Shown here one piece after another: positions 16,529-25,337 of a DNA stretch of 31,414 bases. Each line of letters opens with the position of its first letter. Positions within the stretch are counted from its first letter, which is position 1. The notes beneath the pieces were generated by a model. The model did not search any database. It was not told the DNA's origin and was given only the letters and a program-made list of their open reading frames with translations. The translations under genes were made by a program, and so were the position numbers. The DNA lies in the NCBI GenBank assembly GCA_051747985.1, contig JBNJGU010000007.1, forward strand, positions 1-31,414, written 5' to 3'. The DNA comes from PWQG01 sp051747985 (GTDB lineage Bacteria > Pseudomonadota > Gammaproteobacteria > Pseudomonadales > Pseudohongiellaceae).

Positions 16529-18898
16529 ATGTTACGTACTGGAATGTTGGCATTGTCCGTCGGACTGGGCCTGGCAGCCATACTGCCGGTCGGTGCCGAC
16601 GTCTCGCGTTTCGGGCTGGCGGGGTTGGCGCCGCCCGTGTGTCTGCTGTTTTTGTGGCCGCTGCTGCGAAGTCATCCCCTGTTGCGTTCAGCGCTTGTTG
16701 CCGCGGCCCTGTTGTGCGTGGGAGTCGGTATCACCCTGTGGCGGGGACACCTGTATCATCAGGATCTGCTGCCGCGGTCCTGGGAGGGACACGACTTCTG
16801 GGTGCGTGGCGTGGTTGCCGGGCTGCCCCGGAGTGACGGACGGCGCATCCGGTTCCTGTTCCATGTACAACAGTCCTGTCTGACCCTGTTGCCGGAGCAG
16901 TGTCCGTCGGAATCCGGCGGCTTCGCGCCCAGGCGGATTCTGTTGAGTCTGTACGCACAGGAGCCAGCCGTCCGGCCCGGCCAGCAGTGGTGGTTTCGTG
17001 TCCGTCTGCGGCGGCCGGGTGGCACCGTCAATCCTGGCGTGATGGATCAGCAGGCGAGATGGTTCCGGGAAGGTGTCAGCGCGGTCGGTTATGTCCGCGA
17101 GACCGCATTCAATCAGCGGCTTGCCCCCGGCCGACCGGTACTGGCCCGTCTCCGCCACGCATTGTCGGAGCGATTGCGGTTGCCGGATGGAAGGCTGTCA
17201 GTCCAGGGGCTGGTACACGCTCTTGTGGTCGGAGACCAGAGTGGTATCACGGATGAACAGTGGCAATTGTTCGCGGACACAGGCACCAGTCACCTGGTTG
17301 TGATCTCGGGTCTTCATGTGGGGTTCGTCGCCTGGACCGTATTCCTGCTCGTCGGCGCCTTGCTGAAACGTGTTCCAGTGACGCCATCGCGATGGCCCTC
17401 GACCCGTTTGGCAGGAATCTGTGCGATATTCGCTGCCGCCGGCTATGCCGCCCTGGCCGGGTTTTCCCTGCCCACGCGGCGGGCCCTGATCATGCTTGTG
17501 GTGGTGTTGGCCGGACGTATGGCGGGTCGTCATCATCCGCCGACTCTGGGATTTTCCGTCGCGCTGGTATCGGTGTTGCTGCTGGACCCGCTGGCTGTAT
17601 TGAGCGCGGGCTTCTGGTATTCCTTCACCGCCGTGGGGGTATTGCTGCTGGGCTTCGGTTTCCGGGGGCCGTCATCGCCCCGGGATGTATCCGGTGTGGA
17701 AAAACTCTGGGAGCGCTGGGGGCGGTCGCAGTGGGTCGTGTTCGTCGGTCTGCTGGTACCGATGATGGTGTGGCAGGGCAGTATTTCCCTGGTTTCTCCG
17801 CTGGCCAACATTCTGGCCATTCCGGTGGTGAGTCTGGTGATCGTTCCGCTCTGTCTGGTTGCCGCTGTGATGTCACTGGTATCGCAGACGGCCGCCAGCC
17901 TGATGTTGCTGTTGCCTGCCTGGTGTCTGGCATGGCTGGAGCGTCTGCTGATCGTTCTGCGCGACCTCGCCGGGGAGCTTGCGGTGGTGTCGCTGCCTTC
18001 ACTGTCATGGCCGGCAACGGTCTGTATCGTGCTTGCCACCGTACTGCTGTTGCTACCGGCGGGTTGGCCCCCGCGTCGGCTTGTGTTGCCGCTGATGGGG
18101 CCGCTGTTGCTTTCACGGCAGGATCTGTTCGAATCCGATACGGTCCGTCTGCTGGTGGCGGATGTGGGACAGGGTCTGGCGGTGATCATACAGACCCGAC
18201 ATCATACGGTGGTGTATGACACCGGGCCGGGCGAAGGGCTGCTGTCGCGGATACTGCTTCATGAGCTGCGTGCGGCCGGACACGAACGGGTACACAGTGT
18301 GATCATCAGCCACGCTCACGCCGACCATGTCTCGGGGCTGGACAGACTCGATCAGCAATTCAGGGTCGACCGTCTGTGGGTCGGGGCGGGACGTGGAGTG
18401 GATCACGCCGGGTCCTGTCGGGCCGGGCAGTCATGGAGGCTGGACGGCGTCCGCTTCCGCATGCTGCACCCAGGACCCGCGGATCGCCATCCGCGGCGCG
18501 ACAGGAACAACGGGTCCTGCGTGCTGCTGATTCAGGCCGGAGGGGAGGGCATCCTGCTGCCCGGCGACATCGAGGCGGAGGCCGAGTCCGCCCTGGTCGA
18601 ACGCCTGTCACAATCGCTGCAGGCGGATATCCTGTTGATGCCGCACCATGGCAGCGGCAGTTCATCGACCGGTGGTTTCATCGATGCCGTCGACCCGTCA
18701 CTGGCCCTGTTTTCCTCCGGCAGGGGAAACCGGTTCGGCCACCCGGCCGATGAGGTGCTGAGCCGCTACCAGGAGCGCGGCACAGGAATTCTTGGTACAC
18801 CGGGGTCCGGGGCCATCCGTCTGTGCCTGGGTGCGGGCTGTTCGGGTGGCCCGGTGGAGCGTCAATACCGCGCCGGACGGCCGCGTTTCTGGCGTTGA
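16529..18898 (+). CDS. comEC: ComEC/Rec2 family DNA-uptake channel protein
   Basis: Inner-membrane protein that carries single-stranded DNA into the cytoplasm during natural transformation. It is 789 residues, normal for the family. The order is short N-terminal helices, an extracytoplasmic OB-like domain (about 85-200), the Competence domain with many helices (about 225-520, containing TGTSHLVVISGLHVGFVAW), then a C-terminal metallo-beta-lactamase-like domain. The latter keeps HAHADH (595-600) and PHHGS (705-709), so a nuclease function is plausible. The start follows the weak Shine-Dalgarno sequence CAGGG. About 100 bp after lolE hold a hairpin (CCGGG-GATC-CCCGG, 16474-16487) and a TATAAC box (16464-16469). 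Its presence alone does not prove competence: pilus genes are not in the window. Confidence 0.93.
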   Translation: MLRTGMLALSVGLGLAAILPVGADVSRFGLAGLAPPVCLLFLWPLLRSHPLLRSALVAAALLCVGVGITLWRGHLYHQDLLPRSWEGHDFWVRGVVAGLPRSDGRRIRFLFHVQQSCLTLLPEQCPSESGGFAPRRILLSLYAQEPAVRPGQQWWFRVRLRRPGGTVNPGVMDQQARWFREGVSAVGYVRETAFNQRLAPGRPVLARLRHALSERLRLPDGRLSVQGLVHALVVGDQSGITDEQWQLFADTGTSHLVVISGLHVGFVAWTVFLLVGALLKRVPVTPSRWPSTRLAGICAIFAAAGYAALAGFSLPTRRALIMLVVVLAGRMAGRHHPPTLGFSVALVSVLLLDPLAVLSAGFWYSFTAVGVLLLGFGFRGPSSPRDVSGVEKLWERWGRSQWVVFVGLLVPMMVWQGSISLVSPLANILAIPVVSLVIVPLCLVAAVMSLVSQTAASLMLLLPAWCLAWLERLLIVLRDLAGELAVVSLPSLSWPATVCIVLATVLLLLPAGWPPRRLVLPLMGPLLLSRQDLFESDTVRLLVADVGQGLAVIIQTRHHTVVYDTGPGEGLLSRILLHELRAAGHERVHSVIISHAHADHVSGLDRLDQQFRVDRLWVGAGRGVDHAGSCRAGQSWRLDGVRFRMLHPGPADRHPRRDRNNGSCVLLIQAGGEGILLPGDIEAEAESALVERLSQSLQADILLMPHHGSGSSSTGGFIDAVDPSLALFSSGRGNRFGHPADEVLSRYQERGTGILGTPGSGAIRLCLGAGCSGGPVERQYRAGRPRFWR

Positions 18899-18962
18899 CC
18901 CGGACGCTGCCATCGCGGGAAGGGATTGTGATAAAGTAGCCCGAATTCACGGGAGGCGAGTT

Positions 18963-19598
18963 GTGGTTGAAATCATCAGGGCCGGCGGCTGGTTGATGCT
19001 GCCCATCATACTGTGTTCCATCGTGACCATCGCCATTGTCATCGAACGGTTCTGGACCTTGAATGAGAACCGCATCGTGCCGCGTTATACCACCGGTCAG
19101 GTGTGGACCTGGATCAAGAACAACGAGCTCGACAGCAATCGACTGCGGGAGTTGCGGCTGTCATCGCCACTTGGCCAGGTACTGGCGGCGGGCCTGGTCA
19201 ATGCCCGCCATGGTCGGGACATCATGCGGGAGAACATCGAACAGGCGGCCGGGCTGGTCATCCATGAGATGGAGCGCTATCTCAGCACGCTGGGAACCAT
19301 TGCCGCGATCACACCATTGCTCGGGCTGCTGGGAACCGTGATCGGCATGATCCGGGTGTTCACGGAAATCATGGTGCAGGGCACCGGTAACCCGAATGCC
19401 CTGGCCGGCGGCATCTCCGAGGCCCTGATCACGACGGCGGCGGGTCTCACTGTAGCCATTCCCGCCTATGCCTTCCACCGTCACTTCCAGCGCAGAGTGG
19501 ACACACTGGTGCTGTCGCTGGAGCAGGAGTCGGGCAAACTGGTCGATGCCCTGCACAGCGATCGCCGGGTCAACCTGCAGGAGCCGGTGGAAGAGTGA
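18963..19598 (+). CDS. exbB: ExbB/TolQ-type proton channel subunit
   Basis: Pentameric inner-membrane proton channel subunit that works with ExbD to energise an outer-membrane or envelope process. It is 211 residues. Three membrane helices lie at about 9-29, 107-130 and 150-172, with the conserved LSTLGTIAAITPLLGLLGTV region. The start is GTG 18963 with GGGAGG (18951-18956) 6 nt upstream; the frame is open further upstream but lacks start signals. Its stop overlaps the exbD GTG. No TonB or TonB-dependent receptor gene is adjacent. Its place between comEC and msbA is conserved in Pseudomonas-type genomes, where the exact role of this second ExbBD pair is not well defined. Confidence 0.9.
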   Translation: MVEIIRAGGWLMLPIILCSIVTIAIVIERFWTLNENRIVPRYTTGQVWTWIKNNELDSNRLRELRLSSPLGQVLAAGLVNARHGRDIMRENIEQAAGLVIHEMERYLSTLGTIAAITPLLGLLGTVIGMIRVFTEIMVQGTGNPNALAGGISEALITTAAGLTVAIPAYAFHRHFQRRVDTLVLSLEQESGKLVDALHSDRRVNLQEPVEE

Positions 19599-20062
19599 AG
19601 TTCCGTCGCCGACAGCGAGAGGAACCTGCCATCAATCTGACCGCACTGATTGATGTGGTGTTCCTGTTGCTGATTTTTTTCATGGTCACAACCACGTTCA
19701 ACCGTGAAACCCGTCTGGCCGTCAATCTGCCGGAGGCCGATGCGGAAGCGGCCGAACCCTCACCCGAACAGCTCGAAATTGCCGTGGACCCGGATGGGCG
19801 CTACGCAGTCAACGGACGCCTCCTGACCGACCGTGAACCAGGGACTTTACGCAACGCGCTGGAAGATGTGGCGGGTGACGATCGTGGCATGCCCGTCGTG
19901 CTGGTGGCCGACGCCGAGGCCACGCATCAGTCCGTGGTCACGGCCATGGATGTACTGGGACAGTCCGGGTTCAACCGGATCAGTATCGCCACGCGAGAGT
20001 CCGCCACCGATGCTCCGGGGCAGGACGATGCATCGGGAAATACCGCGCCGGTGCGGGAGTAG
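19595..20062 (+). CDS. exbD: ExbD/TolR-type proton channel subunit
   Basis: Partner of the upstream ExbB. It is 155 residues: a short cytoplasmic N-terminus, one membrane helix (about 17-33) and a periplasmic domain. The key protonatable Asp20 in LTALIDVVFLLLIFFMV is present. The periplasmic part ends in an acidic, disordered tail. The GTG start overlaps the exbB TGA (GTGA), giving strong coupling, which suits a fixed subunit ratio. Confidence 0.92.
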   Translation: MKFRRRQREEPAINLTALIDVVFLLLIFFMVTTTFNRETRLAVNLPEADAEAAEPSPEQLEIAVDPDGRYAVNGRLLTDREPGTLRNALEDVAGDDRGMPVVLVADAEATHQSVVTAMDVLGQSGFNRISIATRESATDAPGQDDASGNTAPVRE

Positions 20063-20068
20063 GAAGCC

Positions 20069-21856
20069 ATGTCCAGGGAAAGCCATATCGCACCATTGTC
20101 CGACAGTGGCCTGCGGATCTACCAGCGTCTTCTGAAATACGTGCTGCCCCATTCGGGCATGTTTGCCATATGCCTGGTGGGTTATGCCATCTTCGCCGCC
20201 AGCAGTCCGGCCACGGCGGCCTGGCTGGGCTGGACCATCGACCAGGTAGAGGCGCAGAACGCCGATGCGCGCCTGATCAGTCCGATTCTCTGTGTGCTGA
20301 TCGTGCTGATGCGGGGGGTCGGCGGTTTTCTCGGTGGTTATTCGCTCGAGTACGTGGCCAACCACGTCATCCATCGTCTCCGGGTGCAGGTCGTGCATCA
20401 GTTGTTGTCACTGCCGGTCGGTTTCTACGATGGGCAGACCGTTGGCCGACTGGTGTCCAAGGTGACCTACGATGTCATGCAGATCAAGGGCGCGGCGACC
20501 AACGCCGTGACGATCCTGCTGCGTGAAGGACTGACGGTGGTCGGACTGTTACTGGCGCTTTTTTGGACCAACTGGCGCCTCAGTCTGGTGTTTCTGCTGG
20601 TGGCACCGGCCGTGGGCTGGGTGGTCTATCTGGCCACATCCCGCTATCGGAAGTACAGTCGCCAGATGCAGGACTCGATGGGAGATGTCACGCAGATCAC
20701 CAACGAGTCGATTCGCGGGCAGCGGGTGATCCGTACCTTCAATGCCACCGGGCATGTGGCGCGGCGGTTCAGCCGGGCCAGTGAAAGCAATCGTCGCCAG
20801 AACATGAAGATGGTGTTGACCGAGGCCACTGCGACACCGTTGATCCAGGTGCTGGTCAGCATTGCCATGGCGGCACTGCTGTGGTTTGCCATGTCTCCCC
20901 GGATACTGGCCAACACCTCGGCCGGGGAGCTGGTGACCTTTCTGACGCTGGCGGGACTGCTGGCGAAACCGCTACGGCAGTTGTCCGGCGTCAATGCCAT
21001 CATCCAGCGGGGAATCGCCGCTGCCAACAGCATATTCGACCTGCTGGATGAAGAGCCTGAAAAAGACATCGGTACTCGCGGCATCTCCCGGGCCCGGGGC
21101 GCGGTCAGTTTCCGGCATGTCCAGTTCGCCTACCGTACCGGAGAGCCGGTATTGAACGACATTTCCATCGACGTCGAGCCAGGCCAGGCTGTGGCACTGG
21201 TCGGGCGCAGTGGCAGCGGCAAGTCGACACTGGTCAGTCTGTTGCCGCGATTCTACGATCCGGTCGCCGGGCAGGTGTTGCTGGATGGTGTGGATCTGCG
21301 TGAATATCGACTGGAAGATCTGCGAAGACAGATTGCGCTGGTGTCACAGGAAGTGGTGCTGTTCGATGGCACCGTGGCCGAGAATATCGCCTATGGCTAC
21401 GATCAGGAGGTGGATGAGGAAAAGTTGCTGGAGGCGGCGCGCAACGCCCATGCCATGGACTTCGTGTCGGAACTGGAAAATGGTATCCACAGTCAGGTCG
21501 GGGAAGGCGGGTCGCGTCTGTCCGGGGGGCAGCGGCAACGCATTGCCATTGCCAGGGCCTTTCTCAAGGATGCGCCCCTGCTGATCCTGGATGAGGCCAC
21601 GTCCGCTCTGGACTCCGAGTCGGAGCACCATATCCAGGAAGCGCTGAATACACTGATGCGTGGCCGCACGACTTTCGTGATTGCCCACCGACTGTCCACG
21701 ATCGAGAACGCCGATCGCATTCTGGTCATGGATCAGGGCAGGATCGTCGAGTCGGGGCGACATCGTGAGTTGCTGGAGCAGGGCAGCCACTATGCCCGGC
21801 TACATCGCATGCAGTTCAATGAACCGGCGCCGGGTCCCGACGATGGGACTGACTGA
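20069..21856 (+). CDS. msbA: Lipid A flippase MsbA (ABC exporter)
   Basis: Homodimeric ABC exporter that flips core-lipid A across the inner membrane. It is 595 residues (E. coli 582) with six membrane helices in the N-terminal half (about 25-320) and a full nucleotide-binding domain. Walker A is GRSGSGKS with Lys385, the signature LSGGQ is at 484-488, Walker B is LLILDEATSALD with Asp508, and the H-loop is FVIAHRLST. Being followed directly by lpxK is the classic msbA-lpxK arrangement. It starts 6 bp after the exbD stop. The last 14 bases overlap the lpxK start in another frame. Confidence 0.96.
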   Translation: MSRESHIAPLSDSGLRIYQRLLKYVLPHSGMFAICLVGYAIFAASSPATAAWLGWTIDQVEAQNADARLISPILCVLIVLMRGVGGFLGGYSLEYVANHVIHRLRVQVVHQLLSLPVGFYDGQTVGRLVSKVTYDVMQIKGAATNAVTILLREGLTVVGLLLALFWTNWRLSLVFLLVAPAVGWVVYLATSRYRKYSRQMQDSMGDVTQITNESIRGQRVIRTFNATGHVARRFSRASESNRRQNMKMVLTEATATPLIQVLVSIAMAALLWFAMSPRILANTSAGELVTFLTLAGLLAKPLRQLSGVNAIIQRGIAAANSIFDLLDEEPEKDIGTRGISRARGAVSFRHVQFAYRTGEPVLNDISIDVEPGQAVALVGRSGSGKSTLVSLLPRFYDPVAGQVLLDGVDLREYRLEDLRRQIALVSQEVVLFDGTVAENIAYGYDQEVDEEKLLEAARNAHAMDFVSELENGIHSQVGEGGSRLSGGQRQRIAIARAFLKDAPLLILDEATSALDSESEHHIQEALNTLMRGRTTFVIAHRLSTIENADRILVMDQGRIVESGRHRELLEQGSHYARLHRMQFNEPAPGPDDGTD

Positions 21857-22859
21857 CGCCTGGTACAGGAGGGCTGGATGGCTGCATCTGTTGCGCCCGC
21901 TGGCGGCCCTGTTCGGTTGGCTGGCTTCCAGACGCAGACGCAGGCTACAGCGTAATCAGACCTCACTGCCTCTGCCGGTCATCGTGGTGGGTAATATCAC
22001 GGTGGGGGGCACCGGCAAGACGCCCGTGGTACTTGCCCTGACCGAGAGCCTTCGCGCGGCCGGTTACCGGCCTGGCATCGTCTCGCGAGGATACCGGGCC
22101 CGGCCGGGTTCGCTGCCCCATCGGGTCTCGCTGCATGACGCTCCGGACCTGGCGGGTGATGAGCCATTGCTGCTGGCCCGCCGTGCCGGGGTGCCTGTGG
22201 TGGTGGATCCGGATCGTTGTCGTGCCGTGCGCGAACTGGCCGCCCATGGCGACTGTGATGTTATCATCAGCGATGATGGCCTGCAGCATTATGCCATGCC
22301 ACGTTGCATGGAAATCGTCATGGTGGATGGTGAGCGGGGACTGGGGAATGGTCTGTTGCTGCCTGCCGGTCCAATGCGGGAGCCGGCCGACCGCTTGATG
22401 CAGGTCGATGCCGTACTGGTCAATGGGGAGCCGACGAAAGCGGTCCGCAGACAGTTGCGGGACAGTGACTGGAAAGCGGTCAGGCTGGTCTGCACGGCCT
22501 GGGTGAACCTGAAGGACGGCCGTCGCGTGGCGCCCCGGGCGCTGGAGGTGGATGACGGGCTGTACGCCGTGGCGGGCATCGGGCATCCCGATCGTTTCTT
22601 TGCCGTGCTGCGTTCGCTGGGGTACCGGTTCCAGTCCCGTCCGTTCGCGGATCATCACGCTTTCCGGAAAGAAGACTTGGCGTTCGCCAGTAAAGGCACG
22701 GTGGTCATGACAGAGAAAGACGCGGTCAAATGCGCCGGATTCGCGCAAGCGGACTGGTGGTATATGGAGGTGTCGGCGGAGTTGCCGGAATCCCTGCTGG
22801 AGACAATCCGTGGACGCTTGCCGGATCGGGCCGTCCCCGGAAATGAATCATTGAGGTGA
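21843..22859 (+). CDS. lpxK: Tetraacyldisaccharide 4'-kinase
   Basis: Phosphorylates the 4' position of the lipid A disaccharide in the Raetz pathway, at the inner membrane. It is 338 residues (E. coli 328). A hydrophobic N-terminal helix (about 13-28) is followed by a P-loop NITVGGTGKTP (51-61) and the family segment GIVSRGYRAR. DDGLQHY (around bases 22270-22293) is the conserved DDGxQH motif of LpxK. The chosen ATG lies inside the end of msbA; an in-frame ATG at 21819 would add 8 residues. The enzyme implies that this organism makes full lipid A. Confidence 0.95.
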   Translation: MGLTDAWYRRAGWLHLLRPLAALFGWLASRRRRRLQRNQTSLPLPVIVVGNITVGGTGKTPVVLALTESLRAAGYRPGIVSRGYRARPGSLPHRVSLHDAPDLAGDEPLLLARRAGVPVVVDPDRCRAVRELAAHGDCDVIISDDGLQHYAMPRCMEIVMVDGERGLGNGLLLPAGPMREPADRLMQVDAVLVNGEPTKAVRRQLRDSDWKAVRLVCTAWVNLKDGRRVAPRALEVDDGLYAVAGIGHPDRFFAVLRSLGYRFQSRPFADHHAFRKEDLAFASKGTVVMTEKDAVKCAGFAQADWWYMEVSAELPESLLETIRGRLPDRAVPGNESLR

Positions 22860-22863
22860 TCAG

Positions 22864-23052
22864 ATGGATCGAAGATTGTTGAGTGTACTGGTATGCCCGG
22901 TCTGCAAGGGAGAGCTCCGTTTTGACCGTGAGCGGGGCGAACTGCTGTGTTTTGCCGATGCCCTGGTGTTTCCGGTCAGAGACGGGATCCCGGTCATGCT
23001 CGAAGAAGAGGCGCGGGTGATGCCGCCACAGGAGATCGAGGCACGGCGATGA
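22864..23052 (+). CDS. Trm112/YcaR family small zinc-binding protein
   Basis: A 62-residue protein of the Trm112 (UPF0434/YcaR) family, which in other organisms stabilises partner methyltransferases; the bacterial partner is not known with certainty. VCPVCKGELRF carries the Cys pair and LLCFADALVFPVRDGIPVML is the typical second half. GAGGTG lies in the last codons of lpxK, 6 nt before the ATG. The lpxK-ycaR-kdsB order is conserved in gammaproteobacteria. Its stop overlaps the kdsB ATG. Confidence 0.93.
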   Translation: MDRRLLSVLVCPVCKGELRFDRERGELLCFADALVFPVRDGIPVMLEEEARVMPPQEIEARR

Positions 23053-23789
23053 GTTTCACGGTCATCATACCGGCACGCCATGCCTCCACCCGCCTGCCGG
23101 GCAAGCCCCTGCTGGATATCGGCGGCTGGCCCATGATCCGCCACGTCCATGATCGGGCGATACGCAGCGGAGCCGCGGCAGTGTATGTGGCGACTGATGA
23201 TCAACGCATTGCCGACGCCGTTGGACAGTTCACTGATAATGTGGTGTTGACCTCTCCCGATCATCAGTCCGGAACTGATCGGGTGGAAGAAGTGGCACGG
23301 CGGGTGGGACTGTCGGACGAAGAGATCGTGGTCAATGTCCAGGGTGATGAACCCCTGATCGATCCCCGACTGATCGGGCAGGTGGCCGGGGACCTGTCGG
23401 TGCATCCTGATGCGGGAATCAGTTCCCTGTACGAATCACTGACGGAAGGTGATGCACCCGAGGATGCCAATCTGGTCAAGGTGGTTACGGATGAACGGGG
23501 TTTCGCGCTGTATTTCAGTCGCAGCATGATTCCCTGGCAACGTGCCTCCGAGGCATCGGCAATGAATCTGAAGCGGCATATCGGGATTTACGCCTACCGC
23601 GTTGCCACATTGCGCCGTTTCGTGACATGGCCTCCCGCCGACCTGGAGAGGATGGAACGGCTCGAGCAGTTGCGTGCTCTTGTCAATGGAGTACGGATAC
23701 ATATGAGTGAGGCCTGCGTACCGTCCAGCGGTGGAGTCGATACGGAGACGGATCTGCAGCGTGTCCGGACGCTGTTGGCGGGCCACTGA
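23049..23789 (+). CDS. kdsB: 3-deoxy-manno-octulosonate cytidylyltransferase
   Basis: Makes CMP-Kdo from CTP and Kdo for the inner core of lipopolysaccharide; cytoplasmic. It is 246 residues (E. coli 248). The nucleotide-binding start is IIPARHASTRLPGKPL, followed by VYVATDDQRI and the VVNVQGDEPLI motif, with ISSLY and the C-terminal EACVPSSGGVDTETDLQRVR region. The open frame runs further upstream through trm112 but the ATGA overlap and family alignment fix the start at 23049. With lpxK and msbA it forms a lipopolysaccharide sub-block in the operon. Confidence 0.96.
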   Translation: MSFTVIIPARHASTRLPGKPLLDIGGWPMIRHVHDRAIRSGAAAVYVATDDQRIADAVGQFTDNVVLTSPDHQSGTDRVEEVARRVGLSDEEIVVNVQGDEPLIDPRLIGQVAGDLSVHPDAGISSLYESLTEGDAPEDANLVKVVTDERGFALYFSRSMIPWQRASEASAMNLKRHIGIYAYRVATLRRFVTWPPADLERMERLEQLRALVNGVRIHMSEACVPSSGGVDTETDLQRVRTLLAGH

Positions 23790-23812
23790 CATGGATAACG
23801 GGAGACGTTTCA

Positions 23813-24304
23813 ATGAGTGACAATCAGCCTATGCGTGTGTTGATGGTCTGTCTGGGCAACATCTGCCGTTCTCCGACAGCACATGCGGTCATGGAAAGCC
23901 GATTGGCTGCTGCCGGGCTTGGCGACCGGATCGAGGTGGATTCGGCGGGTACCGGTGACTGGCATGTCGGCAAGGCCCCTGATGCCAGGGCACAACAAGC
24001 GGGCCTTGGTCGGGGCTATGATCTTTCGGCCTTACGCGCAAGACAGCTGGTGATGGATGACTTTCATCAATTCGACTACCTGTTGGCCATGGACCACAAT
24101 AATCTGGCACACATGCAGCAGATGGCGCCCGCCGGGTTGCGGGAACGGATTCATCTGATGTTGTCTCCGCTGCAACAGGCGGACGAGGTTCCGGATCCGT
24201 ATTACGGAGCCGAAGACGGGTTTGATGAAGTGCTGGATCTGGTCGAGGCAGCCTGTGACGCTTGGGTGGATGAGTTCCGGCGACGCCTGGAAAGCCGGCA
24301 TTGA
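23813..24304 (+). CDS. Low-molecular-weight protein tyrosine phosphatase
   Basis: Cysteine phosphatase of the LMW-PTP family, 163 residues. The P-loop CLGNICRS (13-20) has the nucleophile Cys13 and Arg19; the general acid is Asp128 in VPDPYYG. Enzymes such as Wzb and Etp reverse BY-kinase autophosphorylation, while others act on small phosphoesters or have unknown targets. Here it sits between kdsB and murB, as in Pseudomonas, and not next to a BY-kinase. GGGAG precedes the ATG. The substrate cannot be inferred. The degenerate BY-kinase-like protein about 18 kb upstream has a small C-terminal Tyr cluster, but a link is speculative. Confidence 0.93.
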   Translation: MSDNQPMRVLMVCLGNICRSPTAHAVMESRLAAAGLGDRIEVDSAGTGDWHVGKAPDARAQQAGLGRGYDLSALRARQLVMDDFHQFDYLLAMDHNNLAHMQQMAPAGLRERIHLMLSPLQQADEVPDPYYGAEDGFDEVLDLVEAACDAWVDEFRRRLESRH

Positions 24305-24305
24305 C

Positions 24306-25337
24306 GTGATTGCCATCGAGCCAGATCGGGATCTGGAGGATCTGACGACATTCGGTGTGCCGGCCCGTTGCCGTTTTCACGCGGCCCCCGGGTCGGTGAG
24401 CGAGCTGATCGACGTGTTGCACTGGGTGCGGCGCAAGGGGCTGCCATGGCTGATACTGGGAGAGGGCAGCAATGTGCTTTTCACCGGTGATTATCCGGGA
24501 CTGGTCATCCGGGTAAGGATTGACGGAATCGATTTCCGGGCCGGGGATAACGGTGATGTGCTGGTAAGCGCGGGCGCCGGGGTCAACTGGCACACACTGG
24601 TGGAGACCTGCCTGGCGCATGGCGCCCATGGCCTGGAAAATCTTGCGCTGATCCCCGGTAGTGTTGGTGCCGCCCCGGTCCAGAACATCGGTGCCTACGG
24701 AGTTGAGCTTGGCGATCGCCTGGACCACCTGGAAGCGCTGGATGTCGAAACCGGCGAGGTCGTCACCATGACCGCGGAAGAGTGCCGGTTCGGATACCGG
24801 GACAGTATATTCAAGCGATCGCTGGCGGGCAGTCGCATCATCACCGGGGTTGTCCTGCGCCTTTCCGAGCGACCTGACCCGGTAGTGCATTATCCGGCCC
24901 TGGCGGCCCGTCTCCGTGAGCAGCATCTTGAGCCTTCGTCCGCCAATGTGTTCCGGGCTGTATGTGAGATCCGCCGTAGCAAGCTTCCGGATCCCGTTCT
25001 GATCGGCAATGCCGGCAGTTTCTTCCGCAATCCGGTGGTGCCGCGCTCCCGTCATGAAGCGTTACAGGAACAATTCATGAGCCGCTTTGGTGAGTTGCCC
25101 GGTTTTCCGGCGGGAAGCCACGAGCTGGTGAAACTCCCGGCCGCCTGGTTGATCGAAAAGGCGGGATGGAAAGGGTATCGGGAAGGAGACGCGGGCGTCC
25201 ATGATCGTCAGGCCCTGGTGCTGGTCAATCACGGACATGCCAGCGGGGCACAGATTGCCCGATTGGCCGGGCGCATTGCCGACAGTGTCGAGGCCCTGTT
25301 CGGGGTCCGACTGGAACGGGAGGTGACTGTCCTTTGA
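24306..25337 (+). CDS. murB: UDP-N-acetylenolpyruvoylglucosamine reductase
   Basis: FAD-dependent enzyme that makes UDP-MurNAc, the second committed step of peptidoglycan synthesis. From GTG 24306 it is 343 residues (E. coli 342, same type I form). The FAD-binding segment is WLILGEGSNVLF (48-59), with IPGSVGAAPVQNIGAYG (116-132). The catalytic Arg165 is in FGYRDSIFK and Ser238 in GNAGSFFRNP. The C-terminal LEREV carries the conserved Glu. The open frame begins earlier inside the phosphatase gene, but no homology supports that extension. The GTG starts 1 bp after the phosphatase stop. Its end overlaps the uvrC TTG. Confidence 0.95.
   Translation: MIAIEPDRDLEDLTTFGVPARCRFHAAPGSVSELIDVLHWVRRKGLPWLILGEGSNVLFTGDYPGLVIRVRIDGIDFRAGDNGDVLVSAGAGVNWHTLVETCLAHGAHGLENLALIPGSVGAAPVQNIGAYGVELGDRLDHLEALDVETGEVVTMTAEECRFGYRDSIFKRSLAGSRIITGVVLRLSERPDPVVHYPALAARLREQHLEPSSANVFRAVCEIRRSKLPDPVLIGNAGSFFRNPVVPRSRHEALQEQFMSRFGELPGFPAGSHELVKLPAAWLIEKAGWKGYREGDAGVHDRQALVLVNHGHASGAQIARLAGRIADSVEALFGVRLEREVTVL

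Noticed and set aside
17260..18219. A 319-codon frame inside comEC
   Set aside because: Overlaps the well-supported ComEC frame and shows only GC-driven composition.
24222..24305. Upstream start for murB inside the phosphatase gene
   Set aside because: MurB family alignment begins at about GTG 24306, giving the expected 343 residues; the extension matches nothing.
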